From Myxococcales bacterium (GTDB lineage Bacteria; Myxococcota_A; Polyangia; Polyangiales; Polyangiaceae), in NCBI GenBank assembly GCA_021778125.1, contig JAJYCT010000014.1:1-34870 (forward strand): DNA of 34,870 nucleotides, read 5' to 3'. The position numbers and the translations under genes were made by a program. This document shows positions 16,112-22,926 of this stretch, one piece after another. The first letter of the stretch is position 1. Each line of letters opens with the position of its first letter. The notes under the pieces were generated by a model. The model was given only the letters and a program-made list of their open reading frames with translations, was not told the origin of the DNA and ran no database searches.

Positions 16112-17059
16112 TCAGTTCGACTGCGCCAGGCACCAGTCGAGCGGCACCTTGGGATCGCCGGGCGGAGGCACGTGGCCGGCGCCCGAGATGGCGTTGAACT
16201 GCACGACGTTGCCGTTGGTCTGCAGCTCCTGCACCGTCTGCTGCGCGTTGGTGTACGCCGGATCGGCGGTGCCGATCTGGATCACGACGGGGATCTTGCG
16301 CGCCGCCTGCTCGACGAGCGTCGTGCCGGGCAGCGGGTGCGCGGCCGCCAGCACCGCCGCGCAGGCCAGATCCACGGCGTCGGACATCCCGTAGCGGAAC
16401 GACAGGTAGCCGCCCTGCGAGTAGCCGTAGACGACCAGGTGGTGCACGTCGATCGAGCCGCTGGCGACGAGCTGCTGGCGGATCGCGTCGAGCAGCGGGA
16501 CGTCCTCGTTGTGGTCGGCCGTGATCGCGCCGGTCGACTGGATCGAGTTGTACGGGTCCCAGTCGACCTGCGGGACGGTCTGCACGACCGAGCCGTTGTC
16601 GTAGACCGGCACGTCGCGCGTGATCCCCTGGGGCGCGGCGAGCACGAAGCCCTCGGCGTCCGCGTCGGCCGCCAGGCCCGTGGTCGTGACGAAGTTGGTC
16701 GCGGTGTCGCCGTCGCCGTGGAGCGCGATGACCAGCGGGACCGGCCCGGCCGTGACGGCGGTGGGGACGTGCAGGTACACGGTGCGCGAGACGCCCGCCG
16801 CGGCGATCGTGAGCGTCGAGGTGCCCGGCGCCAGCGTGCCGGGCGATCCGCCCGAGGAGCTCGACGAGCCCGACGAGCCTGACGACGATCCTCCGGAAGA
16901 CGATCCTCCCGAGGAGGAGGCCGAGGCGTCGAACGCCGGGCCGCCCGACGACGACGAGCTCGACCCGCCGTCTCCGCCCTGGACCTTGCCTCCGTCGCCC
17001 ACGTCGCCCCACTGCGACGGGGACGTGCCGCACGCCACGAGCACGAGGGCGAGGACCAC
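16112..17059 (-). CDS. Secreted alpha/beta-hydrolase esterase (lipoprotein, Ser/Gly linker)
   Basis: The 315-aa protein has a short hydrophobic start ending in a lipobox (LVAC), then a long Ser/Gly linker (about residues 30-75) and an alpha/beta-hydrolase domain. That domain shows LVIALHGDGDT (oxyanion loop), GYSQGG (nucleophile Ser), GTADPAY (Asp) and GAGHVPPP (His), resembling the PHB depolymerase/LpqC and feruloyl-esterase group. The in-frame start is GTG 17059, which gives an unusually short signal with no basic residue. An ATG ten bases upstream (MSAR...) is out of frame by one, so a one-base deletion in the signal is possible. It directly follows a truncated vapC. Substrate unknown. Confidence 0.78.
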   Translation of the reverse strand: MVLALVLVACGTSPSQWGDVGDGGKVQGGDGGSSSSSSGGPAFDASASSSGGSSSGGSSSGSSGSSSSSGGSPGTLAPGTSTLTIAAAGVSRTVYLHVPTAVTAGPVPLVIALHGDGDTATNFVTTTGLAADADAEGFVLAAPQGITRDVPVYDNGSVVQTVPQVDWDPYNSIQSTGAITADHNEDVPLLDAIRQQLVASGSIDVHHLVVYGYSQGGYLSFRYGMSDAVDLACAAVLAAAHPLPGTTLVEQAARKIPVVIQIGTADPAYTNAQQTVQELQTNGNVVQFNAISGAGHVPPPGDPKVPLDWCLAQSN

Positions 17060-17090
17060 GCGCGCTCATCCTGGAATGACCGCTTCGGCC

Positions 17091-17249
17091 GATCAGCTTG
17101 CCGGCTTCGGCCTTCACCGCGACCTCCCACGCGCAAATGGCGGGGACCCCGATGCGGTCGGCCTTGACCCTCGCCCGCTCGGCCTTGGCGCCGAGCTTCT
17201 CGGGCTTCGTCAGCCACCACACCCACGCGTGGGTGTCGAGCACGATCAA
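17091..17249 (-). pseudogene. VapC-type PIN toxin, truncated to 53 codons
   Basis: From TTG 17249, overlapping the antitoxin stop, the frame reads LIVLDTHAWVWWLTKPEKLG and later AICAWEVAVKAEAGKLI, the N-terminal half of a VapC-type PIN RNase with its first acidic residues (D5, E42). After Ile53 the family sequence ends and the frame passes into the esterase gene start. The later catalytic acids are missing, so the toxin should be inactive. Confidence 0.75.
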
Positions 17250-17509
17250 AGGAGCGCGTCCCAGTCCGAGTCCACCGGGGCGAGCAGGTCCTCTTCGTGC
17301 AGCAGCGTCCCGCGCAGCGCGGAGGGGCCGCGGGGCAAGGGGACGACGCGAGCCACCGGTCGGCCGCGCTTCGTCACGACGAACGAGCGACCCTTGCGCT
17401 CCACGGCGTCGAAGATGGCCAGGCACTTGGCCTTGAACTCCGCTGCCGGGACCACGGCCTCGCCGCCCTTGGCCCGGGCTGCCTTGCGTCCAAGGGGGGC
17501 CGCGAGCAT
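17246..17509 (-). CDS. Phd/YefM-VapB type antitoxin
   Basis: The 87-aa product contains VVPAAEFKAKCLAIFDAVER and RSFVVTKRGRPVARVVPL, the conserved DNA-binding core of the Phd/YefM antitoxin family, followed by an acidic toxin-binding tail (LHEEDLLAPVDSDWDALL). It ends where the vapC fragment begins, a normal antitoxin-toxin order. Because the toxin is truncated, it is now an orphan antitoxin. The start is ATG 17509; a TTG one codon upstream is possible. No clear ribosome site is seen. Confidence 0.82.
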   Translation of the reverse strand: MLAAPLGRKAARAKGGEAVVPAAEFKAKCLAIFDAVERKGRSFVVTKRGRPVARVVPLPRGPSALRGTLLHEEDLLAPVDSDWDALL

Positions 17510-17632
17510 CAAGGGGCGAGGCGCAACGTGATCCCCGTTCGGGGCGTTCCATCCCTACTGGAAGTGCGCCAGGCGAAGCCTGGGTGAGGAGGAAGCGAAG
17601 ATGACGTAGCGGAAACCTCACGATGGAACCCA

Positions 17633-17657
17633 GCGGGTTCGAGTCCCGCCCGGCCAA
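17633..17657 (+). tRNA. tRNA 3' fragment (T-arm plus acceptor strand)
   Basis: Bases 17633-17649 form a perfect T-arm: stem GCGGG/CCCGC with loop TTCGAGT, matching the invariant G53-TTC-RA-C61 pattern. A CCGGCCA acceptor-like strand and one further A follow. No matching 5' acceptor (TGGCCGG) or D/anticodon arms are found upstream, so this is a fragment, not a gene. Such fragments are commonly left at attachment sites of integrated elements. Confidence 0.45.
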
Positions 17658-17705
17658 GGTGGGCCACCAGCCGAGCGCGGTAAGCACCACGGCGACGCGG
17701 CGCAT
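17657..17705 (-). pseudogene. Orphan signal-peptide start abutting tRNA fragment
   Basis: ATG 17705 is preceded by a good ribosome site (AAGGAG, about 8 bases upstream) and encodes MRRVAVVLTALGWWPTLA, a plausible signal peptide. The frame then runs into the reverse complement of the tRNA fragment. The rest of the protein is missing, so this looks like a gene cut at a recombination junction. It could instead be the start of an unrelated short frame. Confidence 0.35.
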
Positions 17706-17879
17706 GTCCGTTCTCCTTCGGGAGTCTCAAACATGCCTTCTTCACGCCGCATGCCAGCCGTCGAACGCCGCCGTTTCGCGGGATTTCCGCAGAGATGACG
17801 GTGCGAAGAACGGCGCGGCGAGACGAGAACGCGCGCTCTCGCCCCGGCGCCGAGCCGCAAGGTCCGCGTGGTGGCCCGA
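17706..17879. other. Short gap with no gene seen
   Basis: Between the orphan start and the fasciclin gene I see no supported gene or clear terminator hairpin. Confidence 0.4.
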
Positions 17880-18455
17880 TCACTTCGACGCGGGAAGGAG
17901 CACCGCGTCGACCACGTACACGATCCCGTTGGCGGTCGGGATCGACGCGAGGATGTTGGCTCCCTCCACAGTGACCTTGCCGTCCTTGACGTGGAAGGTC
18001 ACCTTGGCTCCGTCGGCCATCTGGAGCGTACCGCCTTCCTTCATCTCGCGCGTCGCCATGACGGGGATCCCCACGTGGTGCTGCAGGACCTTCCGCAGGT
18101 CGGGCTTCTTCTCCGGCTTGAGTAGGTCGTCGACCGTGCCCTTCGGCAGCTTGTCGAACGCGGCGTTGGTTGGCGCGAAGACCGTGTACACCCCTCCTGG
18201 GCTGGCGAGCACCTCGACGAGATCCGCCGCCTTCACCGCCGCTACCAACGTCGTGTGGTCGGGTGACCCCAGCGCCACGGTCCACGCTGTCTTGATGTCG
18301 GGCTGCGACGGGGCGGCGGGCACTGCCTGCGCCACGACTGCCTGCGGAACCGCCGGCGCCGCGACGCTGCCCTGCGTGGAAGGAACGCCGGAGCCGCCCT
18401 CGGTGTTGCAGGCCGACGTCGCGAGAGCCAGGACGAGGTACACGAGCTTGGACAT
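17880..18455 (-). CDS. Fasciclin-domain lipoprotein
   Basis: The 191-aa protein has a lipoprotein signal (MSKLVYLVLALATSAC), an Ala/Val/Pro-rich linker, and one fasciclin (FAS1) domain recognised by YTVFAPTNAAFDKLPKGTVD, LLKPEKKPDLRKVLQHHVG and a C-terminal NGIVYVVDAVLLP. FAS1 domains mediate adhesion or protein contacts at the cell surface. It is the last gene of the leftward nos-type operon, 18 bp after the cytochrome gene, with a good ribosome site (GGGGAG). Its part in nitrous-oxide reduction is unclear; it may be a periplasmic scaffold or simply a downstream passenger. Confidence 0.88.
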   Translation of the reverse strand: MSKLVYLVLALATSACNTEGGSGVPSTQGSVAAPAVPQAVVAQAVPAAPSQPDIKTAWTVALGSPDHTTLVAAVKAADLVEVLASPGGVYTVFAPTNAAFDKLPKGTVDDLLKPEKKPDLRKVLQHHVGIPVMATREMKEGGTLQMADGAKVTFHVKDGKVTVEGANILASIPTANGIVYVVDAVLLPASK

Positions 18456-18473
18456 GGAGATCTCCCCTTTCGG

Positions 18474-18851
18474 TCACTTTCCGTTGAAGCTGCGGACGAC
18501 CGCGACGAGGCCGTCGAGCTCCGGCTTGCCGTCGAGGTCCTGGTTGGGGGGCATGTTGGGGCTCTTCCCCACGGCTGCGCCCCCGTAGAGGATCGTCTTC
18601 TTGATCTGGTCGTCCGTGACGCTCTTCTGCCAGGACGCGTCCGTGTAGTTGCGAGGCTTGGGATCGAGCGCGGCGGCGCCCGGCCCGTCGCCGTGGCCGC
18701 CCTCGCCGTGGCACGGGGCGCAGCGCATCTTGAACATGGCGAGCGCCTCCGGAGTGATCTGCGCCTGGGCCGAGGCCACACCACCGCTGGGTTCGGACCT
18801 CGAGCAGGCGCCGAGCAGGACGAGAGAAGCGAGAACGACGACGCGATGCAT
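18474..18851 (-). CDS. Monohaem c-type cytochrome lipoprotein (NosC-like)
   Basis: The 125-aa product has a signal with lipobox (LVLLGAC), then a single haem-binding CAPCH in FKMRCAPCHGEGGHGDGPGA and a likely axial Met in SPNMPPNQDL. Small cytochromes of this form donate electrons to periplasmic reductases, and clade II nos loci often contain one or two. It follows nosY by 31 bp and precedes the fasciclin gene on the same strand. The role as electron carrier to NosZ is inferred from this position. Confidence 0.87.
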   Translation of the reverse strand: MHRVVVLASLVLLGACSRSEPSGGVASAQAQITPEALAMFKMRCAPCHGEGGHGDGPGAAALDPKPRNYTDASWQKSVTDDQIKKTILYGGAAVGKSPNMPPNQDLDGKPELDGLVAVVRSFNGK

Positions 18852-18882
18852 GAGGGTTCCTTTCGAGCGATACGTGGAGAGG

Positions 18883-19725
18883 TCAGCCGACGAGGTCGGA
18901 GCGTTCGAGGATGCGACGCGCCAGGAGCAGAGCGAGGGTCCCGACCGCCAGGGGCCAGGTGACGCCGACGAGCAGTGCCAGGCGCGAGCCCAGCGTGTTC
19001 GCGAGCCAGAAACCGACGGGCCCGAGGACCGATAGCTCGGGATCGACCCCGCTCAGGATCGCGATCCGCGACGACTCGACCGGATTGAGCGCTGCGAGCA
19101 CGAAGACGACCGGCGGCGACAGACGCCAGCGCAACAGCAGGCCGATGAGCCCGAAGTCGTGCAGCACCGACGCGCCGAGCCAGGCGACGAGCGCGTAGAC
19201 GGTGGCGCGCTCGGTGGACCGTGCAGCGGCGGACACCAGGACGCCGACGCCGACGAACCCGAGCGAGAGCGAAACGACCACGAGCAGGCTTCGCGCGACG
19301 AGTGGCGCGAGGCTCCCCTCGCCCGAGAGCGCCCCGGCGACCAGGGTACCGAGCAGGAGCACGGCGAGCGGCCCCACGATGACCAGCAGGCGCGACGCGA
19401 TCGCCGCGGCGAGCCACTGCTCGCGGCGCACCGGCTGAGCCAGAAGTAGCTCGAAGAGCCCCGTCGACCGCGCGCGGACGACGCTCTGGTGCGTCGCCAC
19501 GAGCGAGACGAGCGGCAGGACGATGACGACGGCATTCGAGACGTTGAGCACGACGCGCGAGAGCCCGGTGAAGCCCAGTACGCTCGACTCGCGCAGCCCG
19601 AGCCACACGAAGGCGCCGAAGACGAGCAGGTAGGCGGCGGCCGTGAAGACCACCCAGCGCGATCGGAGAGCGTCGGCGAGCTCGAGGCGGAAGAAGGCGG
19701 CGCGCGCCGTCGTGGCGGGGGTCAT
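18883..19725 (-). CDS. nosY: NosY ABC transporter permease
   Basis: NosY is the membrane part of the NosFY ABC transporter, which works with NosD in maturing the copper sites of NosZ. The 280-aa protein has about six hydrophobic segments, among them VVFTAAAYLLVFGAFVWLGL, VVIVLPLVSLVATHQSV and LLVIVGPLAVLLLGTLVAGA, with the ARSTGLFELLLAQPVRREQW block typical of ABC-2/NosY permeases. The ATG at 19725 overlaps the nosL stop by one base. It depends on NosF, whose gene here carries a stop codon. Confidence 0.9.
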   Translation of the reverse strand: MTPATTARAAFFRLELADALRSRWVVFTAAAYLLVFGAFVWLGLRESSVLGFTGLSRVVLNVSNAVVIVLPLVSLVATHQSVVRARSTGLFELLLAQPVRREQWLAAAIASRLLVIVGPLAVLLLGTLVAGALSGEGSLAPLVARSLLVVVSLSLGFVGVGVLVSAAARSTERATVYALVAWLGASVLHDFGLIGLLLRWRLSPPVVFVLAALNPVESSRIAILSGVDPELSVLGPVGFWLANTLGSRLALLVGVTWPLAVGTLALLLARRILERSDLVG

Positions 19726-20123
19726 CAGCGGTCTCCTCTCCGCGAGCCGCGGACGTCGGTCTCGATGTCGGCCCATTCTGCGTCGCCGCGCTCGTCCGGG
19801 GCGAAGTCGAAGCCCATCGGCGACGACTGGTTGCGCGCGTAGCGGGCCGTGCGCGCGTCTATCCACGTTCCAGCGGCGGTGTGGACCCAGAGGCGCCGTG
19901 CGTGGCCGCGACCCTCCGCCAGCCATGTGGCCATGCAGCCCGGGTCGTCGAAGAAGACGCGGGTCCCGTCGTCCGTCGTGAGCTGGGCGGCGAAGCGCCG
20001 GTCGCTGACGATCATCGAGCAATTGGCGCACGCCTGCTTCCCCCAGACCGGGTCGACGGCCGCCCCGGCGTCCTGACACGCCACGGTCGCAAGCACCACG
20101 AGCACTCCGGGACGTAGCCTCAT
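19725..20123 (-). CDS. nosL: NosL copper chaperone lipoprotein
   Basis: NosL is an outer-membrane or periplasmic copper(I) lipoprotein that supplies copper for NosZ. The 132-aa product has a signal ending in LATVAC and the NosL core CANCSMIVSDRRFAAQL, with the copper-site Cys and Met, followed by RVFFDDPGCMATWL and YARNQSSPMGFDFAP. ATG 20123 overlaps the nosF stop (ATGA), fixing the start and arguing against longer frames. Order nosF-nosL-nosY differs slightly from the common nosF-nosY-nosL. Confidence 0.9.
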   Translation of the reverse strand: MRLRPGVLVVLATVACQDAGAAVDPVWGKQACANCSMIVSDRRFAAQLTTDDGTRVFFDDPGCMATWLAEGRGHARRLWVHTAAGTWIDARTARYARNQSSPMGFDFAPDERGDAEWADIETDVRGSRRGDR

Positions 20124-20812
20124 CGAACGAGCCTCAGGACAGGCACGTCGGACATCGTGAGGTCCGAAAGGACCTCCCTCGCTGGACCGTCGCGGACGAT
20201 GCGACCCACCTCGAGGTCCACGACCCGGTCGACAAGCTGCTCGATCTCCTCGACCCGGTGCGAGCAAAGTACGGTGATCGCGTTCTGACTGCGCGCGGCG
20301 ACCTGCTCGAAGAAGGCCTCGCGCGCAGTACGGTCGAGGTTTGCAGTTGGCTAGTCGCAGACGAGGACCTGAGCCTCGGACGCAAGGGCCAGCGCAGCGA
20401 GCAGCTTCTGACGCATGCCCCCTGAGAGGTCGCGGAACCGCGTCGGAGCCACCCGCCCGAGATCGAGGCCGAGCCGTCGCGCGCGCGTCGCGACCACCTC
20501 ATCCGGAACGCCTCGCAGCGCGGCAATCGCGCGGACCACCTCGCGGACAGGCGCCTCGATCGGGGGCGCCACCTGCGGGATGTACGCCATCGACCGCAGC
20601 GCCAGCTCCGGCTTTCGAGCCACGTCGACGCCCCCCACGAGGACCTCCCCCTCGACGCGTACGAGGGCGAGCATCGCCCTCATCAGGGTCGTCTTCCCGG
20701 ATCCGTTGGCCCCGACGAAGCCGACGCGCTCGCCCGGCTCGATCCGCAAGCACACGTCGTCGAGCGCTCTGACCACGCCGAACGACTTGGACACATGGCG
20801 GATCTCGATCAT
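20120..20812 (-). pseudogene. nosF: NosF ABC ATPase interrupted by an amber codon at the Walker B Glu
   Basis: NosF is the ATPase of the NosFY transporter needed to mature NosZ. The first 153 codons encode MIEIRHVSKSFGVVRALDDV, Walker A (GANGSGKTT, about 34-42) and the signature RDLSGGMRQK. Codon 154 is TAG (20353-20351), where the family has the catalytic Glu of the D-E-P-T motif. The same frame then continues PTANLDRTAREAFFEQVAA, the H-loop SHRVEEIEQL and a normal C-terminus to 20120, overlapping the nosL ATG as ATGA. The only lesion is a single G to T type change. It may be a real nonsense mutation or a sequencing error. Confidence 0.88.
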
Positions 20813-22155
20813 CGCGAGCTCCCTTCGGACCGCGAGGCCGTCATCGCGGGGTGGGGATCGACCAGCACGCGATGGGCCGCCAGCACCGGAACCGCGTGCG
20901 CGACGGCGTCGATGACGCTCATCGCCGCGGTCCCGTCGAAGAACTGAAGGACGGGGCGCGCCCCCGTCAGCTCGCCGGAGAGCTGCTTGACCTCGAACGC
21001 CACGTCGCCGCGCCCGTCGCGGTCCAGGTCGTATCCTTCGTACTCGGTCCAGTGGTTGCCGTCGAAGCGCACGCCCAGGGCATCGCCTCCGCCCTCCACC
21101 TCCGCGGCAGCGACGTTCTGGTGGAAGTCGTTCGAGAGGAGGCTCAGACCCTCCTCGGAGCTATGCAGGCGAAGGGCGACCTCGTTGAGCGCGAAGACGT
21201 TGCGCTCGAAGACGACCGGGGCGTTCGCCGATCGCGGGGTCCGGTCGATATAGGTTCCGGTGGTGTTCCCGACCAGCCAGTTGTCGCGCACGTCGACGGA
21301 ATCACTCTCCTTGAAGCCGATGCCGACCCCCGCGGGGCCTCGCGCGCCCGCGAGAACGTTTCCCTCGACGTGAAGACGATCGGAGTACATGACGAAGACG
21401 CCGACGACGTCGTTCTCGATCCTGCTGTCGCGCACCGTGGAGTCGTGCGCATACATGAAGTGCGTGCCGTACCGGCCTCGGCGAACGACGTTGCGTTCGA
21501 GCAGGACGCGACGCGAATACCAGACAACGACATCCCTTGAGTCCTCAACCAGACACCGGCGCACGGTCGCATCGTGGGACTCCCAGAGCTTGACGCCGTC
21601 GCCGCGGAGCTCAGGCTCGTCCGCGGTACCCCGCACGCGCGCGTGTTCGAGGACGCACGCCGGACACGGCTCGAAGACGACGCCGAAGAGGGAGTCCTCC
21701 ACGGCGACGTTCGTGACCCGCACGCGCGCGGCCTTCGCCTTGATGCCCGCGTCCTCGGCGGTGTGGCGACGCCCCGAGTGGCGCACCGTCAGGTTGTCGA
21801 TCCAGGCCTCGTCAGCGGTGATCTCGAGGACCGTCCCCGTACCGGTCCCTTCGAGGATCGCGCCACGCACCCCGTGAAGCTCGACCGGCCTGGCCACGAC
21901 GAAGTCGCCCCGGTACGTCTTCGCGCGGAGCCATATCTCACGTGGGCCCGTCGGGTCGCCGAGCGTCGCGATCAGGGCCGGCGCGTCCTCTGCGAAGAAC
22001 GCGCCGGGGGGCGCCGAAAGAAGAGTGGGCCCCTGATCCTCGGGCTGCGGCGCGGGCCCTTGCAGGCCGGCATCGGGCCCGCGCGCGCGCACGGCGAGCG
22101 CGCACGCGGCGATCGCCGCAGCAGCGCCCAGCAGAACGGCGCGCGCCGGCCTCAC
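20809..22155 (-). CDS. nosD: NosD periplasmic copper-site maturation protein
   Basis: NosD is a right-handed beta-helix protein that cooperates with NosFY in assembling the CuZ site. The 448-aa product starts with a signal anchor (VRPARAVLLGAAAAIAACAL) and then shows repeated beta-helix turns such as LEHARVRGTADEPELRGDGV, VRRCLVEDSRDVVVWYSRRV, YGTHFMYAHDSTVRDSRIEN and HVEGNVLAGARGPAGVGIGF, with the NosD-type HWTEYEGYDLDRDGRGD end block. GTG 22155 overlaps the stop of the preceding gene (GTGA). The stop overlaps the nosF ATG (ATGA). Confidence 0.92.
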   Translation of the reverse strand: MRPARAVLLGAAAAIAACALAVRARGPDAGLQGPAPQPEDQGPTLLSAPPGAFFAEDAPALIATLGDPTGPREIWLRAKTYRGDFVVARPVELHGVRGAILEGTGTGTVLEITADEAWIDNLTVRHSGRRHTAEDAGIKAKAARVRVTNVAVEDSLFGVVFEPCPACVLEHARVRGTADEPELRGDGVKLWESHDATVRRCLVEDSRDVVVWYSRRVLLERNVVRRGRYGTHFMYAHDSTVRDSRIENDVVGVFVMYSDRLHVEGNVLAGARGPAGVGIGFKESDSVDVRDNWLVGNTTGTYIDRTPRSANAPVVFERNVFALNEVALRLHSSEEGLSLLSNDFHQNVAAAEVEGGGDALGVRFDGNHWTEYEGYDLDRDGRGDVAFEVKQLSGELTGARPVLQFFDGTAAMSVIDAVAHAVPVLAAHRVLVDPHPAMTASRSEGSSR

Positions 22156-22901
22156 CGCGAGGTTTCCTTGGGAGGAAGGCGCGGACCGACGAGCGCCGCC
22201 CGGCACAATCGCCCGCAGTCCTTCGCTCGCGGACACTCGCGGCACACGCGCCACCGCACCACGACGGCCGCCGCCAGGAACAGGACCCCCGAGGTCGCCA
22301 GCCAGAACCCGGCTGCGGGGACGGCGAACGTCATGAACTGCCCGATCTGGCCGTTGCCGAAGAGCTGCGGCGTGAAGGCAGGGATGTGCAGGGGCGCGTG
22401 CGGGTCGAGGTTGTGCCCGAACGAACGCATCCAGTAGTAGGCGTCGGCGAGGAAGATCGTCGGGAAGGCCAGCCCGGGGATGACGATGAACTTGCCCGCC
22501 TTGCGCCCCGCGAGGAGCGTCAGCGCGAGCACCATCAGCGCGAGCACGCCCACGCCGGCGACGGCGTGCTCGCGCTCGAACGAGGCGGCGTGAGCCAGGT
22601 GCCCCATCCCGATGTAGTGGTTGAGCATGTCGATCTCGCGGACATCGCCGCCCATGCCCCGGAGCGACATCGTCAGACGCAACCCGTGCGGGTACTGGGG
22701 CGCGTAGAGCGTGAGCTTCCACCAGTCGAGGAAGAGAGAGCCCACGTCGGTCCCGATGGCGGCGAGGGAGAGGGCGACGACCCCCCAGCGCCGCCCGTAG
22801 CCCCACGACGTGCCCCCCGCTCCCCCCTCTGCGTCGGCGAAGGCCCTCAGATGCTTGTGCGTGTCCGCGCGGGGCACGCCGGGCGCTCCGGTGGCTTGCA
22901 T
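22152..22901 (-). CDS. NosB-like membrane protein with C-terminal Cys cluster
   Basis: This 249-aa membrane protein follows nosZ and precedes nosD, the position of NosB in clade II nos loci. It has about five hydrophobic segments (near residues 40-60, 115-135, 140-158, 188-208 and 205-222), a conserved-looking DMLNHYIGM motif, and FLADAYYWMRSFGHNLDPHA. The C-terminal tail carries CRECPRAKDCGRLC, a four-Cys cluster that may bind a metal. The precise function of NosB is not known; roles in electron transfer or assembly are proposed from conservation. The start has a good ribosome site (GGGAGAGG). Confidence 0.72.
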   Translation of the reverse strand: MQATGAPGVPRADTHKHLRAFADAEGGAGGTSWGYGRRWGVVALSLAAIGTDVGSLFLDWWKLTLYAPQYPHGLRLTMSLRGMGGDVREIDMLNHYIGMGHLAHAASFEREHAVAGVGVLALMVLALTLLAGRKAGKFIVIPGLAFPTIFLADAYYWMRSFGHNLDPHAPLHIPAFTPQLFGNGQIGQFMTFAVPAAGFWLATSGVLFLAAAVVVRWRVCRECPRAKDCGRLCRAALVGPRLPPKETSR

Positions 22902-22926
22902 GGCTGCCTCTCCCGCCAGGCCTCTG

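Noticed and set aside
16112-16882. Extension of the plus-strand membrane protein through 16882
   Set aside because: The region is antisense to a well-supported esterase and the translated extension is Arg/Ala-rich low-complexity sequence.
17585-17657. A complete tRNA gene
   Set aside because: Only the T-arm and 3' acceptor strand are present; no matching 5' acceptor, D-arm or anticodon arm could be found.
20134-20526. Separate 130-codon frame overlapping the second half of nosF
   Set aside because: It is out of the NosF frame and shows no motifs; the NosF frame continues cleanly past the amber codon.
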